Source: Paeniglutamicibacter psychrophenolicus (GTDB taxonomy: Bacteria; Actinomycetota; Actinomycetes; Actinomycetales; Micrococcaceae). Taken from it: DNA of 64,000 nt. The position numbers were made by a program, and so were the translations under genes. Below the pieces are notes generated by a model that did not search any database, was not told the DNA's origin, and was given only the letters and a program-made list of their open reading frames with translations. Shown here one piece after another: positions 26,305-35,106 of the stretch. Positions within the stretch are counted from its first letter, which is position 1, and each line of letters opens with the position of its first letter. Location of the stretch: NCBI RefSeq assembly GCF_030812255.1, contig NZ_JAUSSH010000004.1:224931-288930 (forward strand). Direction: 5' to 3'.

Positions 26305-27576
26305 ATGACATCGACAGGATTCGGCCTTGCCGCAGCAAACGATGCCGCCAAGGCGGTCGCGCTGCGCAAGATGAAACGCCTGGCCACCTCCCTGCTGGCG
26401 GTCTTTGCCGTGATCTTCGCCGTGGCCTTCGCGCTGCAGCACAGCTACCCGTGGCTGGAGTACGTGCGGGCGGCGGCCGAGGGCGGAATGGTTGGCGCAT
26501 TGGCCGACTGGTTCGCCGTCACCGCCCTGTTCAAACACCCGATGGGGCTCAAGATCCCGCACACCGCGATCATCCCGCGCAAGAAGGACCAGATCGGCGA
26601 AAGCCTGGGCCAGTTCGTGCAGGAAAACTTCCTCTCCCGGGAGGTCGTGGACGCCAAACTGCAGCAATTCGATGTCTCGCGCAGCGTCGGGACGTGGCTC
26701 GCCAAGGACGAGGCGGCCACCCGGGTTTCCCAGGAGGTTTCCACGGTGGCCCGGGCGGTGCTGGAGGTCCTGGACGACCGCGACGTGCTGGCCCTGCTGG
26801 AGTCGCTGGCCAAGAAACACATGCTCGCCCCAGAGTGGTCCTCGACCCTGGGGCGGATCATGGCGCGCGTGGTCGCCGACGGGCACCACAAACCCGCGGT
26901 GGACCTGCTGGCCGAACGCGCCGAGCAGTGGGTCGACGGCAACCGCGTCATGATCGTGTCCCTGGTCGCCGAGCGTTCCCCTTCCTGGGTGCCGGCGATG
27001 GTCGACACCCTGCTGGGCGAGAAGCTTCACCGCGAGCTGCACAAATTCGTCCGTGCCGTGCGCGAGAACCCGCACCACCCGATGCGGCTGAGCATCGATG
27101 CGTGGCTGGAGAAATTCGCCACCGACATGCAGGACGACGCCGAAATGATCGCCAAGGTCGAGGCCTTGAAGCATTCGGTGCTGGGGGATGCGCAATTGCG
27201 TGATCTTGCGGCCACCAGCTGGTCCTCGATCAAGGCCGGCCTGATCGACTCCATGGAAAACCCGGAATCGGAACTGCGCCGATCCATGATTGCGGCGATC
27301 CGCGACCTCGGTGCCAGGCTGCGCGACGACGCGCAGCTCGCGGCGAAGGTCAACGGGTGGGTGGGCAACGCCGTGGGCTACGTCGTGGAGAACTACCGCG
27401 GGCAGATCACCTCGCTGATCACCGAGACCGTGGCCCGCTGGGACGGGCGGGAAACCAGCGAAAAGATCGAGTTGCAGGTGGGACGGGACCTGCAGTTCAT
27501 TCGCATCAACGGCACGGTCGTGGGCTCCCTGGCGGGCCTGGCCATCTTCACGGTGGCCAACGCGCTGCTGCGTTAA
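26305..27576 (+). CDS. DUF445 membrane-anchored protein
   Basis: The 423-residue protein has an N-terminal helix (about 28-50), the family motif AAAEGGMVGALADWFAVTALF, a long alpha-helical body of repeated segments and a C-terminal helix (about 400-420). This is the whole-length DUF445 (YjiN/YheB-like) layout. Function is unknown; relatives are linked to the envelope. Its stop overlaps the stop of the convergent gene by 4 bases (TTAA). Confidence 0.85.
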   Translation: MTSTGFGLAAANDAAKAVALRKMKRLATSLLAVFAVIFAVAFALQHSYPWLEYVRAAAEGGMVGALADWFAVTALFKHPMGLKIPHTAIIPRKKDQIGESLGQFVQENFLSREVVDAKLQQFDVSRSVGTWLAKDEAATRVSQEVSTVARAVLEVLDDRDVLALLESLAKKHMLAPEWSSTLGRIMARVVADGHHKPAVDLLAERAEQWVDGNRVMIVSLVAERSPSWVPAMVDTLLGEKLHRELHKFVRAVRENPHHPMRLSIDAWLEKFATDMQDDAEMIAKVEALKHSVLGDAQLRDLAATSWSSIKAGLIDSMENPESELRRSMIAAIRDLGARLRDDAQLAAKVNGWVGNAVGYVVENYRGQITSLITETVARWDGRETSEKIELQVGRDLQFIRINGTVVGSLAGLAIFTVANALLR

Positions 27577-28394
27577 GGCGTCTCGCCGGCTTCCAGGCTC
27601 GTTCCGCGCCGCAGGCGTTCGGCCTCGATGCCGGCCTCGACCTCGGCCATGGCCTCGCGCCGTTCGCCCTCGCTGACCAGTTGCCCGGGGATGGTGGTCG
27701 GCAGGGTGCCGAAGGCCAGGCCCGCGGCCTCGATGACCTTCTTGCCCAGGAAGCGGTTGCCGAAGCCACCAACCGCCGCGCCGATGCCAAAGGGGACCAT
27801 CCGCCCAAGCATCGAAGCACCCTGGGTGGCGAACATCTTCTTCAGGAAGGTCCGCTGGATGGTTCCCTGCAGCGTCGAGACCAGGCTGGAGGGTTTGTTG
27901 GTCCCGAACATTGCCGCCCATCCCTTGACGGGTCCCGCGCCGTGGCCTGCGGCCTGGTGGGTCAGGGCCGAAATCATCGAGCTGCCCTCGTCGCCCAGCA
28001 GGATCGCCATGACCAGGAGCCGGGCCTTGTCCGGGTCCTCGGTGGTGATGCCGTGAAGTTCTGCCAGTGACTGGGCGTAGAGGGCGCTGGCCTCGAGGAA
28101 GGCCACGGTTGCGGCGGCCGAGAACCCCAGGGCCGCGACGGTCCCCACTCCGGGGATGGCCGCGGTGGCACCCACCGCGGCACCGGAGCCGGTGATGGTG
28201 AGCAGGTAGTCGCGTTCGACCAGCTTGGCCAGTTCCGCCGCGCTGCGGCCCGGATTCTTGCGCCGCATTCGCCGCAGGTAGGCCAGGACCAGCGGGCGCT
28301 GCACGCCGACGGCCTTCATGATGGCGCCCTGCACCCCCGGCTTGGGCTTGCCGTCCGGGCCAATGACAGTGGAGGTAATGGGGTTCTTTTTCAT
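27573..28394 (-). CDS. EcsC-like membrane-associated protein
   Basis: The 273-residue protein is highly helical and has a glycine-rich hydrophobic core (GSGAAVGATAAIPGVGTVAALGFSA split over residues about 80-110). That core and the general layout resemble EcsC-family proteins. The ATG at 28394 gives a lysine-rich start (MKKNPITS). Function is unknown. It is convergent with the DUF445 gene, and the promoter region upstream is AT-rich. Confidence 0.68.
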   Translation of the reverse strand: MKKNPITSTVIGPDGKPKPGVQGAIMKAVGVQRPLVLAYLRRMRRKNPGRSAAELAKLVERDYLLTITGSGAAVGATAAIPGVGTVAALGFSAAATVAFLEASALYAQSLAELHGITTEDPDKARLLVMAILLGDEGSSMISALTHQAAGHGAGPVKGWAAMFGTNKPSSLVSTLQGTIQRTFLKKMFATQGASMLGRMVPFGIGAAVGGFGNRFLGKKVIEAAGLAFGTLPTTIPGQLVSEGERREAMAEVEAGIEAERLRRGTSLEAGETP

Positions 28395-28604
28395 CCTGCT
28401 TCCCACTCTATGGGCACCGGGCCGGTCGCTGTACACATGTTTTTCGCTGGGCATAAGCGCAATCGGCCCAAGCGGACGCTTTCCGGCCGGAATCGTGCGT
28501 GCTTGGCGAAAACATAAAACATTTCAAAGTCTTGTTTTAAGGTTATGCTTGGTCCATTCGATGCGTCACCCCCGGATTCGCCATTCCCGAGAGAGGGAAT
28601 CACC

Positions 28605-28982
28605 ATGAATTTCGCAGAAACACTTTGGTCGCTAATCGTCGTTTTCCTGTATTTGTCATACCTGGTCGTGATGTTCCAAATTGTCTCCGACCTCTTCCGC
28701 GACGCAGGACTCAGCGGCTGGCTGAAGGCCCTGTGGATCCTGCTTCTCATTGCCCTGCCGGTGTTGACCGCGCTGGTGTATCTGGTGGTGCGGGGCCGCG
28801 GCATGGCCTTGCGCCAGCAAACACGTGCCCAGGAGGCTGTGGCAAGCACCGAGGACTACCTCCGGTCGTTGGCCGGCCCGCCGGAACCTGCACGGCAGAT
28901 TTCCGAGGCCAAGGCATTGCTGGATTCCGGAACCATTTCGGAATCCGAATTCGCCGGGCTCAAGGCCAAGGCACTGGCCTAG
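28605..28982 (+). CDS. Small membrane protein with C-terminal SHOCT domain
   Basis: The 125-residue protein has two membrane helices (about 7-30 and 42-65), a charged linker and a C-terminal SHOCT motif (EAKALLDSGTISESEFAGLKAKAL). SHOCT domains are short oligomerisation modules found at the ends of many membrane proteins. GAGAGGG lies ahead of the ATG. The upstream region is AT-rich and carries TTTTAAGGTTATGCT, a possible promoter. Confidence 0.85.
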   Translation: MNFAETLWSLIVVFLYLSYLVVMFQIVSDLFRDAGLSGWLKALWILLLIALPVLTALVYLVVRGRGMALRQQTRAQEAVASTEDYLRSLAGPPEPARQISEAKALLDSGTISESEFAGLKAKALA

Positions 28983-29093
28983 CGGCATTCCGGCTTCAGG
29001 CCATTCGACGCGGTTCACCACGAACCAGCCATGGCGCGGCACACTCCCGGGGAGGAAGGTGCCGCTCCACGGGCGCAACTGCCGGGTTTCTAC

Positions 29094-29552
29094 TCAGCGA
29101 CCGGCGAGCGCCGGCGCAACCGGGCCGACGGCCTCGGCCTTCTTCAGCGCCGCCCGCAGGGACACGAACAGCACGACCACGGCAACGGCCAGGGAAATGT
29201 GTCCCAGGCCGGCGATCCCGGCGAAGGCCGCAGAGCTTGCGTCGGTGCCCAGCACCACGAGCGTCCCCTTCACCAGCATCATCCCTCCGGTCACCGCGAC
29301 GCCGAGCGTCCACAGCCAGTAGAACCAGGTGAAGGCGCGCGGGGCGGCGGCGGAGATTCCAAGGATCTTCTCCAGCGCCAGCACGATGAGCAGGAAGACG
29401 AAGCCAAGCACCAGCAGGTGCGTGTGGACCAACGGCAGCTGGGAGGCCGAGCGGTCCATGAAGTCGTTGGCCTTGGTCAACTCCCGGTAGTACAGGCCCG
29501 AGAGGACCCCGGTGATTCCAAAGGCAAAGACGGTGTACAGCAGGCGCATCAT
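29094..29552 (-). CDS. DUF2871 membrane protein
   Basis: The 152-residue protein has four membrane helices. Conserved histidines occur in PLVHTHLLVLGF and GLGHISLAV, which is the DUF2871 pattern and recalls a haem- or metal-binding helix bundle. Function is unknown. Two ATG codons in tandem (29552, 29549) can both serve as start. A perfect inverted repeat lies 119 bases upstream and suggests repressor control. Confidence 0.83.
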   Translation of the reverse strand: MMRLLYTVFAFGITGVLSGLYYRELTKANDFMDRSASQLPLVHTHLLVLGFVFLLIVLALEKILGISAAAPRAFTWFYWLWTLGVAVTGGMMLVKGTLVVLGTDASSAAFAGIAGLGHISLAVAVVVLFVSLRAALKKAEAVGPVAPALAGR

Positions 29553-29670
29553 GAGAGTGTTCTTCCTTGTCGCAGGTGCCCGGGCAGGCGATGGTTGTGC
29601 CGGCAGGACCCGAATGGCCGGGGCCTTGCCGCATCCCACCACCAACTCTGCCCGGAAGCGTTCCCGCCCG

Positions 29671-29690
29671 GATCAACCATCCGGTTGATC
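29671..29690. promoter_or_regulatory. Putative TetR-type operator, perfect inverted repeat
   Basis: GATCAACC-ATCC-GGTTGATC is a perfect 8-bp inverted repeat with a 4-base spacer. It is the twin of the element at 2272-2289 and, like it, lies about 100 bases upstream of a leftward membrane-protein gene. A common regulator is likely. Confidence 0.55.
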
Positions 29691-29721
29691 CTGCTTGTCG
29701 CCCCGCCAGGCGCCGACCTGG

Positions 29722-30348
29722 TCAGGGTGCCAGATAGTGCTTGAGGAAGTTGCGCACGTCGCGGCGTTCGTCCGCCCCGAACCCGTGCCCCATCTCCGGG
29801 TAGGTGCGTGCGGTCAGCGCCGTGTTGCTCGCCAGCCATTGGTCCGTGTGGGCGATGGCGTCCGGGTTGATGACCACATCGCGCGGGTCCCGCCCCCAGA
29901 AGCACGGGATCGCGGCCCCGGGTCCGGGAACCGTGTCCGTGAGGTTCAGCAGTTCGTTGGAGAGCACGAAGCCGCTCAGGCCCACGAGGACCTTGTAGGT
30001 TTTGGGCCGCAGCCGATGCAGCGTGGTGGCCATGGCCATGCCCTGGGAATGCCCGAGCACGCTGATCGAACGGTAGCCACGGGCGTGGCGGTCCTGCCAG
30101 TCGAAGACCCGCTGCGCGGCGGCGACGACCTGGGCAAAGTCGTTGGCCAGGAAGTAGTCCAGCAGGAACCAACCGCAGCCCCCGCCCACATCCATCGGGC
30201 CGCGCAGTGCCACGCCGGTGGCGTGCGGCGGAAGTTCGTCGAACCAGCCCGTCATGCGTTCGGGGTTCGAACCGTACCCATGGAGCACCACGACCAGGTC
30301 GGTGCCTTCACGCTGCGGCGCCGGGCGCGAATAGATTCCCTCATCCAT
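29722..30348 (-). CDS. Phospholipase/carboxylesterase-family hydrolase
   Basis: The 208-residue protein is an alpha/beta hydrolase of the carboxylesterase/thioesterase type. The oxyanion region is VVVLHGYGSNP, the nucleophile serine is in LGHSQGMAMA, and the acid and base are in DPRDVVINPD and MGHGFG. The start ATG 30348 was chosen over longer frames because the family begins here. The natural substrate is unknown. It is divergent from the Lrp-type regulator. Confidence 0.87.
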   Translation of the reverse strand: MDEGIYSRPAPQREGTDLVVVLHGYGSNPERMTGWFDELPPHATGVALRGPMDVGGGCGWFLLDYFLANDFAQVVAAAQRVFDWQDRHARGYRSISVLGHSQGMAMATTLHRLRPKTYKVLVGLSGFVLSNELLNLTDTVPGPGAAIPCFWGRDPRDVVINPDAIAHTDQWLASNTALTARTYPEMGHGFGADERRDVRNFLKHYLAP

Positions 30349-30418
30349 TCCCCCACCGTAACCGGTGCCGGCCCGCCCGATTCGCGCGGACGGCGAGCCG
30401 CATCGCATACTGGGGCGC

Positions 30419-30994
30419 ATGAGAATCGATTCGTTGGACGTGTCGCTGATCGAGCTGTTCACCGATTTTCCCGGCATCGGGGTCATGGAGTGCTCCAAGC
30501 GCCTGGGGGTGGCCCGCGGCACCGTGCAGAACCGGCTGAACCGGCTGCACGAGTCCGGGGTGATCACCCGGATTGCCCCGCACATCGATGCCGCGGCCAT
30601 GGGTTACCCGGTCACGGCATTCTGCTCGCTGAGGATCCAGCAGAACCTGGGCCACGACGGCATGGCGGGGAAGCTCGCCCGGATCCCCGAGATCCTCGAG
30701 CTGCACACCGTCTCGGGCTCCAGCGACTTCCTGGTGAAGATCGTCGCCCGCTCGACTGGGGACCTGCAGCGGGTGCTCGATGCGATTTCCTCCACCGAGG
30801 GCATGGGCCGTTCCTCCTCCTCCATCGTGCTGGCAACGCACTTCGAGAACCGGGTCATCCCGTTGGCGCGGGATGCAGCACTCCGGAATCCCGAGCCCGC
30901 CCCGGAGCCCGGTGGGCGTTCGCGAAACGGCGTGCAGCGCAATGGCGGTACGCTGAATGCGGCTAGAAAAAACATTGGACACAATGCCCAGTGA
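30419..30994 (+). CDS. Lrp/AsnC-family transcriptional regulator
   Basis: The 191-residue protein has an N-terminal helix-turn-helix (VMECSKRLGVARGTVQNRLNR split around residue 25-45) and a C-terminal RAM effector domain (SGSSDFLVKIVARS). A basic tail of about 40 residues after the RAM domain is unusual. A CATACT box 7 bases before the ATG suggests a leaderless message. It is directly upstream of an aminotransferase and an amino acid permease, which it probably regulates in response to an amino acid. Confidence 0.9.
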   Translation: MRIDSLDVSLIELFTDFPGIGVMECSKRLGVARGTVQNRLNRLHESGVITRIAPHIDAAAMGYPVTAFCSLRIQQNLGHDGMAGKLARIPEILELHTVSGSSDFLVKIVARSTGDLQRVLDAISSTEGMGRSSSSIVLATHFENRVIPLARDAALRNPEPAPEPGGRSRNGVQRNGGTLNAARKNIGHNAQ

Positions 30995-31048
30995 TTCACG
31001 ACACGCAGTGAACTTTGTGTACATGTTGTGCGGTGTTTTGCCGGGCGG

Positions 31049-31121
31049 TTGACCCGCCGGAGCTTGTTTTCGTAGCTTTTGTGAGTCACGTCACCGGCGA
31101 CGTGCGAGCAGCTTGTTTTCG
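31049..31121 (+). promoter_or_regulatory. Promoter and repeats ahead of the aminotransferase-permease pair
   Basis: A -35 TTGACC (31049-31054) and -10 TAGCTT (31073-31078) with an 18-base spacer are followed by CACGTC-N6-GACGTG (31087-31104). A 12-base direct repeat AGCTTGTTTTCG occurs at 31061-31072 and 31110-31121. The arrangement fits control by the neighbouring Lrp-type protein. Confidence 0.45.
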
Positions 31122-31136
31122 AAAGGCACCCCCACC

Positions 31137-32216
31137 ATGAGCATTGTCCAGCGCACATCCCTGCACGCGATCCCCGCCTACAAGCAGGGCGCCACGCCGG
31201 GTGCCGGTCAGCAGGCGTTCAAGCTCTCCTCGAACGAGAACCCCTATCCGCCGCTGGATTCGGTCACCGGCGGGCTTGCCGCGGAACTGGGCGCCATCAA
31301 CCAATACCCCAACGCCGCAGCCCCCGAGCTGGTCGGCGCCCTGGCCGCACGCCTCGGCGTGGAGCCGGACACCATTGCCCTGGGCGCCGGCTCGGTCGAG
31401 GTCGCAGGACAGCTGATCCACGCCACCACCAACCCGGGCGACGAGGTCGTCTTTGCCTGGCGCTCCTTCGAGGCCTACCCGATCCTCGCCCACGTGGCCG
31501 GGGCAACCCCGGTGACGGTGCCGCTGGACGAGCGCGGTGCCCACGACCTTCCCGCCATGGCCGAGGCCATCACCGAACGCACCGCGCTGGTGTTCATCTG
31601 CAACCCGAACAACCCCACCGGCACCGTCGTGGACACCGCCGCGGTCGATGCCTTCATGGCCAAGGTCCCGGCCCGCGTGCTGGTGGTCATCGACGAGGCC
31701 TACGTCCACTTCAACACCGACTCGGGCTCGGCCATCGGCCTGGATTTTTTCCGCCGCTATCCCAATGTCGCGGTGCTGCACACCTTCTCCAAGGCCTACG
31801 GGCTGGCCGGGCTGCGCATCGGCTACGCCGTGGCTCCCCCGGAGGTCGCCGCGAACCTGCGCAAGACCGCAGTCCCCTTCGGCGTCACCGCGCTCGCCCA
31901 GCGCGCCGCGGTGCTTTCGCTGGAGCACGAGGGCGAACTGCAGGTGCGCATCGACGACCTGGTGGCCGCCCGCGAATCCCTGCTGGCCACGTTGCGCGAC
32001 GCCGGAATCAACGTCACCGAATCCCAGGCCAACTTCATCTGGATTTCCACCGGGGACGCCACCGAGGCCGTGGATGCGGCGCTGCGCGCCTCCGGCATCT
32101 GGGCGCGCGCCTTCCCCGGGGAAGGCATCCGGATCTCCATCGGGTCCGCCGAGGCCAATCAGGCCATCGCCACCGCCCTCATCTCCGCACTGCAGGAAGC
32201 CCCCGCCCATGTCTAG
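31137..32216 (+). CDS. HisC-like PLP aminotransferase (likely aromatic amino acid)
   Basis: The 359-residue enzyme is a fold-type I aminotransferase of the HisC/Pat group. Visible are FKLSSNENPYPP, the CNPNNPTGT loop, VIDEAYVHF and the PLP lysine in FSKAYGLAGLRIGYA. GAAAGG precedes the ATG. It is not in a his operon; it sits between an Lrp regulator and a permease and overlaps the permease by 8 bases. A role as a phenylalanine or aromatic aminotransferase is therefore more likely than histidine synthesis. Confidence 0.85.
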   Translation: MSIVQRTSLHAIPAYKQGATPGAGQQAFKLSSNENPYPPLDSVTGGLAAELGAINQYPNAAAPELVGALAARLGVEPDTIALGAGSVEVAGQLIHATTNPGDEVVFAWRSFEAYPILAHVAGATPVTVPLDERGAHDLPAMAEAITERTALVFICNPNNPTGTVVDTAAVDAFMAKVPARVLVVIDEAYVHFNTDSGSAIGLDFFRRYPNVAVLHTFSKAYGLAGLRIGYAVAPPEVAANLRKTAVPFGVTALAQRAAVLSLEHEGELQVRIDDLVAARESLLATLRDAGINVTESQANFIWISTGDATEAVDAALRASGIWARAFPGEGIRISIGSAEANQAIATALISALQEAPAHV

Positions 32217-33660
32217 CAGCGCCGTGGCTCCCAAGACCGCGAGCCTGAACACCCGCCAAATCACCATGATGGGCCTGGGCGGCGCCATTGGCGCCGGACT
32301 GTTCATCGGCTCCGGGCAAGCCGTTGCCGTGGCCGGCCCGGGCATCATCCTGGCCTTCGCGCTGGCCGGCTTCCTGGTCATCCTGATCATGAACATGCTC
32401 GGCGAGATGGCCGCGGCGAACCCGTCCTCGGGCTCCTTCTCCGTCTATGCCGCCAAGGCCATGGGTCCCAACGCCGGGGCGATCATCGGCTGGCTCTACT
32501 GGATCCAGGGGGTCATCGTCATCGCCGCCGAGGCCACCGGCGCCGCGGCCATCATCGGGGGCTGGTTCCCCGGGGTTTCCCAGGGCACCTGGTCGCTGCT
32601 GTTCGTGGTGCTGCTGACCGCCGTCAACCTGGCGAACGTGGCACGTTTCGGCCAGTTCGAGTATTGGTTCTCCTTCCTGAAGGTCGCCGCGATCGTGGCG
32701 TTCCTGGGCACCGGCGTGGCGATCATCCTTGGTTTGGTGCCGGGGGTGGCGGCCACGGGCCTGTCCAACCTGGTGGCGCACGACGGATTCCTGCCCAACG
32801 GCGTGGTCGGGCTGTGCGCCGGGCTGCTGATGGTCATCTTCGCCTTTGGCGGCATCGAGATCGTGGCCATTGCCGCGGCCGAGAGCGACGACCCGCGCAC
32901 CTCCATCCGCAAGGCGGTGCGTGGCGTGCTGTTCCGCGTGCTGGTGTTCTACGTGGGCTCGGCCCTGGTGATGGTCTCGGTGCTGCCCTGGTATTCGCCG
33001 GAGCTTGCCGCCTCGCCGTTCGTCGCGGTGCTCACCTTCGCGCACATCCCCTGGATCGACTCGATCATGGCCCTCGTGGTGGTCATTGCCCTGCTCTCGG
33101 CCATGAACGCGAACATCTATGCCGCCTCGCGCATGTTGCTTTCGCTCTCCGAGCGCGGAATCGCCCCGCGGGTTATCCAGGTGCGCAACCGCAGCAACAC
33201 CCCGTACGTCGCGGTGACCGCCTCGGTGATCCTGTGTTCGGTCGCGGTGGCCATGAACTACCTGGCCCCGGATTTGGTCATGCCGATGCTGCTCAACGCC
33301 GTGGGCTCCACGCTGCTGGTCACCTGGGGATTCATTGCGCTCTCGCAGCTGATCCTGCGCATCCGCGCGGACCGGGACCCGTCCATCCACCTGCCGGTGC
33401 GGATGCCGCTCTTCCCGTACCTCTCGATCCTGGCGCTGGCGATGCTTGCGGGCATCGTGGTGCTGGCGCTCTTCGACCCCGCCAGCCGCACCCAGCTCAT
33501 CGCCACCACGGGGCTCACGGTGGCAATCGGGGTGCTCAACGCCCTGGCCCGGCGCCGCTCCCGGCGCCGCTCCCGGCGCCTGGCCGCTCCCGGGGTCCCC
33601 GAAGCCGACGTCCAGGCGGAAGCCGCGGACGCGGAGCGTGGCGACCACCGGGTTTCCTGA
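32209..33660 (+). CDS. Amino acid permease (APC superfamily)
   Basis: The 483-residue protein has 12 membrane segments and the amino acid transporter start ITMMGLGGAIGAGLFIGSG, then EMAAANPSSGSFSVYA and the FGGIEIVAIAAAES motif of the GABA/aromatic permease group. The ATG lies inside the last codons of the aminotransferase gene, so the two are coupled. The C-terminal tail has an arginine-rich repeat (RRRSRRRSRR). The likely job is uptake of the amino acid that the aminotransferase uses. Confidence 0.9.
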   Translation: MSSSAVAPKTASLNTRQITMMGLGGAIGAGLFIGSGQAVAVAGPGIILAFALAGFLVILIMNMLGEMAAANPSSGSFSVYAAKAMGPNAGAIIGWLYWIQGVIVIAAEATGAAAIIGGWFPGVSQGTWSLLFVVLLTAVNLANVARFGQFEYWFSFLKVAAIVAFLGTGVAIILGLVPGVAATGLSNLVAHDGFLPNGVVGLCAGLLMVIFAFGGIEIVAIAAAESDDPRTSIRKAVRGVLFRVLVFYVGSALVMVSVLPWYSPELAASPFVAVLTFAHIPWIDSIMALVVVIALLSAMNANIYAASRMLLSLSERGIAPRVIQVRNRSNTPYVAVTASVILCSVAVAMNYLAPDLVMPMLLNAVGSTLLVTWGFIALSQLILRIRADRDPSIHLPVRMPLFPYLSILALAMLAGIVVLALFDPASRTQLIATTGLTVAIGVLNALARRRSRRRSRRLAAPGVPEADVQAEAADAERGDHRVS

Positions 33661-33682
33661 CCCGCGGGCCGCCCCGAATGCC

Positions 33683-33722
33683 GAACGGCCGCCACCTCCC
33701 CGCGGGGAGGTGGCGGCCGTTC
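33683..33722. terminator. Bidirectional terminator, 20-bp perfect palindrome
   Basis: The 20-base arm at 33683-33702 is the exact reverse complement of 33703-33722 with no intervening base. It lies between the convergent permease and nuclease genes, 22 bases from each stop, and should stop both. Confidence 0.82.
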
Positions 33723-33744
33723 GTCGTGGCCCGGGATGCCGCGC

Positions 33745-34995
33745 CTAGTTCCCGAGCGAGACGTCGACCCAGACCAGCCGGTGGTCGCTGCTGGCCGGCG
33801 GCCATCCGGATACCAGGTCGGCGCCGTCCTGCCCGGCGGCGGGCCAATAGACCCCCGAGCTGCGCACCGGCAGCGTCGCCGAGGGCAGCACGTAGTCCAC
33901 GCGCAGCACCCCGGCGCTTCCCTGCCCGAAGTCGGCGGTGCCCGTCACGTTGCGCGTGATCCCGGCAAGCCCCCGCACCGGGTCGCCCGCGGCCTGGGGC
34001 ACTGCGGGCAGCGGATCAACCAGCAGCGGGTTTTCCAGCAGTGCCCTGATGGCCTCCGGGCTGGAATCTCCGGAGCGCGGATCGGCGTTCAGGTCCCCGA
34101 GCACCACGAAGTTGCTGCCCGGGGCCAGCGGGCCCCGCTTGCCCGCATCGTCGTAGATGTAGCTGCCGCCGCCGAGGTAGTCGTTGACCATCCGGATCTC
34201 GTCGTGGTTGCGTGCCTGGTTGCGCTTTTCGGGGCCGTCGAAGACCGGCGGGGTGGGGTGGGCGGCAATCACGTGGACCGTTTGCCCGCCGACCTGGACC
34301 GGCACGTCCCACATGGACTTGCTGGGCAGTCGCAGCACGCCGCGGACCAGTTCGTCGTAGTGCCGGGTCGGCAGCCGGGAATCGGGCATGTCCTTCCACA
34401 GGAACTTCTGGAAGGTGCGCACGTTGGCGGTGTCGATGGGGTACTTCGAATACAGGACCATGCCGTACTGTCCCTCGAAGTCGCCGTAGCCCAGCGCGTC
34501 GGCCGGGCCGCCGACGACGCCGTCCCCGTCGAGGTCGGCGCCGCTGGGGATGCCCGTGTTGGAGGGCGCCAGGTACATGTACGGGTAGTCGATGTGTGCC
34601 TGTCCGCGCTGGGAGCGGGCCAGGTAGTTGTCCCTGAAGCCTTCCGCGGCGGCGCCCTCGGCGTCGTGGTCGAACTCGTTGAGCAACAGCACGTCCGGGG
34701 CGCTGCGCTGGACGATCTCGGCCACGGCCTGCGCCTGGGGGTCGACAAACGAATCGAGTTCCAGGGCCAACTGCCCGGGCTGGGGCCGGTTGAGCGAGGC
34801 GTTGAAGGTTGCCACCCGCAGCCTTGGCCCCACGGCGTCGAAGCCTTCGGGGACGGGCGCGGTGGCCGCACTGTCGGGGTGCACGATGCTCGACCTCACT
34901 TCGGTCACGGGCCGGGCCTGCGCCGGGACGGTTCCCCCGAGGGCCAATGCGCCCACTGCTGCGGCGGCCAGGGCCGTACGGATCAGGTAATGCAC
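33745..34995 (-). CDS. Secreted endonuclease/exonuclease/phosphatase-fold protein
   Basis: The 416-residue protein has a signal peptide ending near VPAQA (about residue 26) and an EEP domain. Motifs are VATFNASLNR, LLLNEFDHD (metal Glu), VLGDLNADP and the C-terminal SSDHRLVWVDV. It resembles secreted nucleases and phosphatases that release phosphate from nucleic acids or phosphoesters. The GTG start is preceded directly by GGGAGG; TAGGGT 6 bases upstream suggests a possible leaderless start. Confidence 0.87.
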   Translation of the reverse strand: MHYLIRTALAAAAVGALALGGTVPAQARPVTEVRSSIVHPDSAATAPVPEGFDAVGPRLRVATFNASLNRPQPGQLALELDSFVDPQAQAVAEIVQRSAPDVLLLNEFDHDAEGAAAEGFRDNYLARSQRGQAHIDYPYMYLAPSNTGIPSGADLDGDGVVGGPADALGYGDFEGQYGMVLYSKYPIDTANVRTFQKFLWKDMPDSRLPTRHYDELVRGVLRLPSKSMWDVPVQVGGQTVHVIAAHPTPPVFDGPEKRNQARNHDEIRMVNDYLGGGSYIYDDAGKRGPLAPGSNFVVLGDLNADPRSGDSSPEAIRALLENPLLVDPLPAVPQAAGDPVRGLAGITRNVTGTADFGQGSAGVLRVDYVLPSATLPVRSSGVYWPAAGQDGADLVSGWPPASSDHRLVWVDVSLGN

Positions 34996-35106
34996 CCTCC
35001 CACCCTAGGTGCGGAACCTACTTCACGGTAGGTCAATAATTTATCCACTCAGCGGTTTTTCTTCCGGTGAAAACCGGCGGCCCGCGGGGAGCCGCCGGCA
35101 GCGGGC

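Noticed and set aside
31137..32216. Histidine-biosynthesis hisC
   Set aside because: The fold fits, but there is no his operon, and the Lrp-permease context points to another amino acid. No gene symbol was given.
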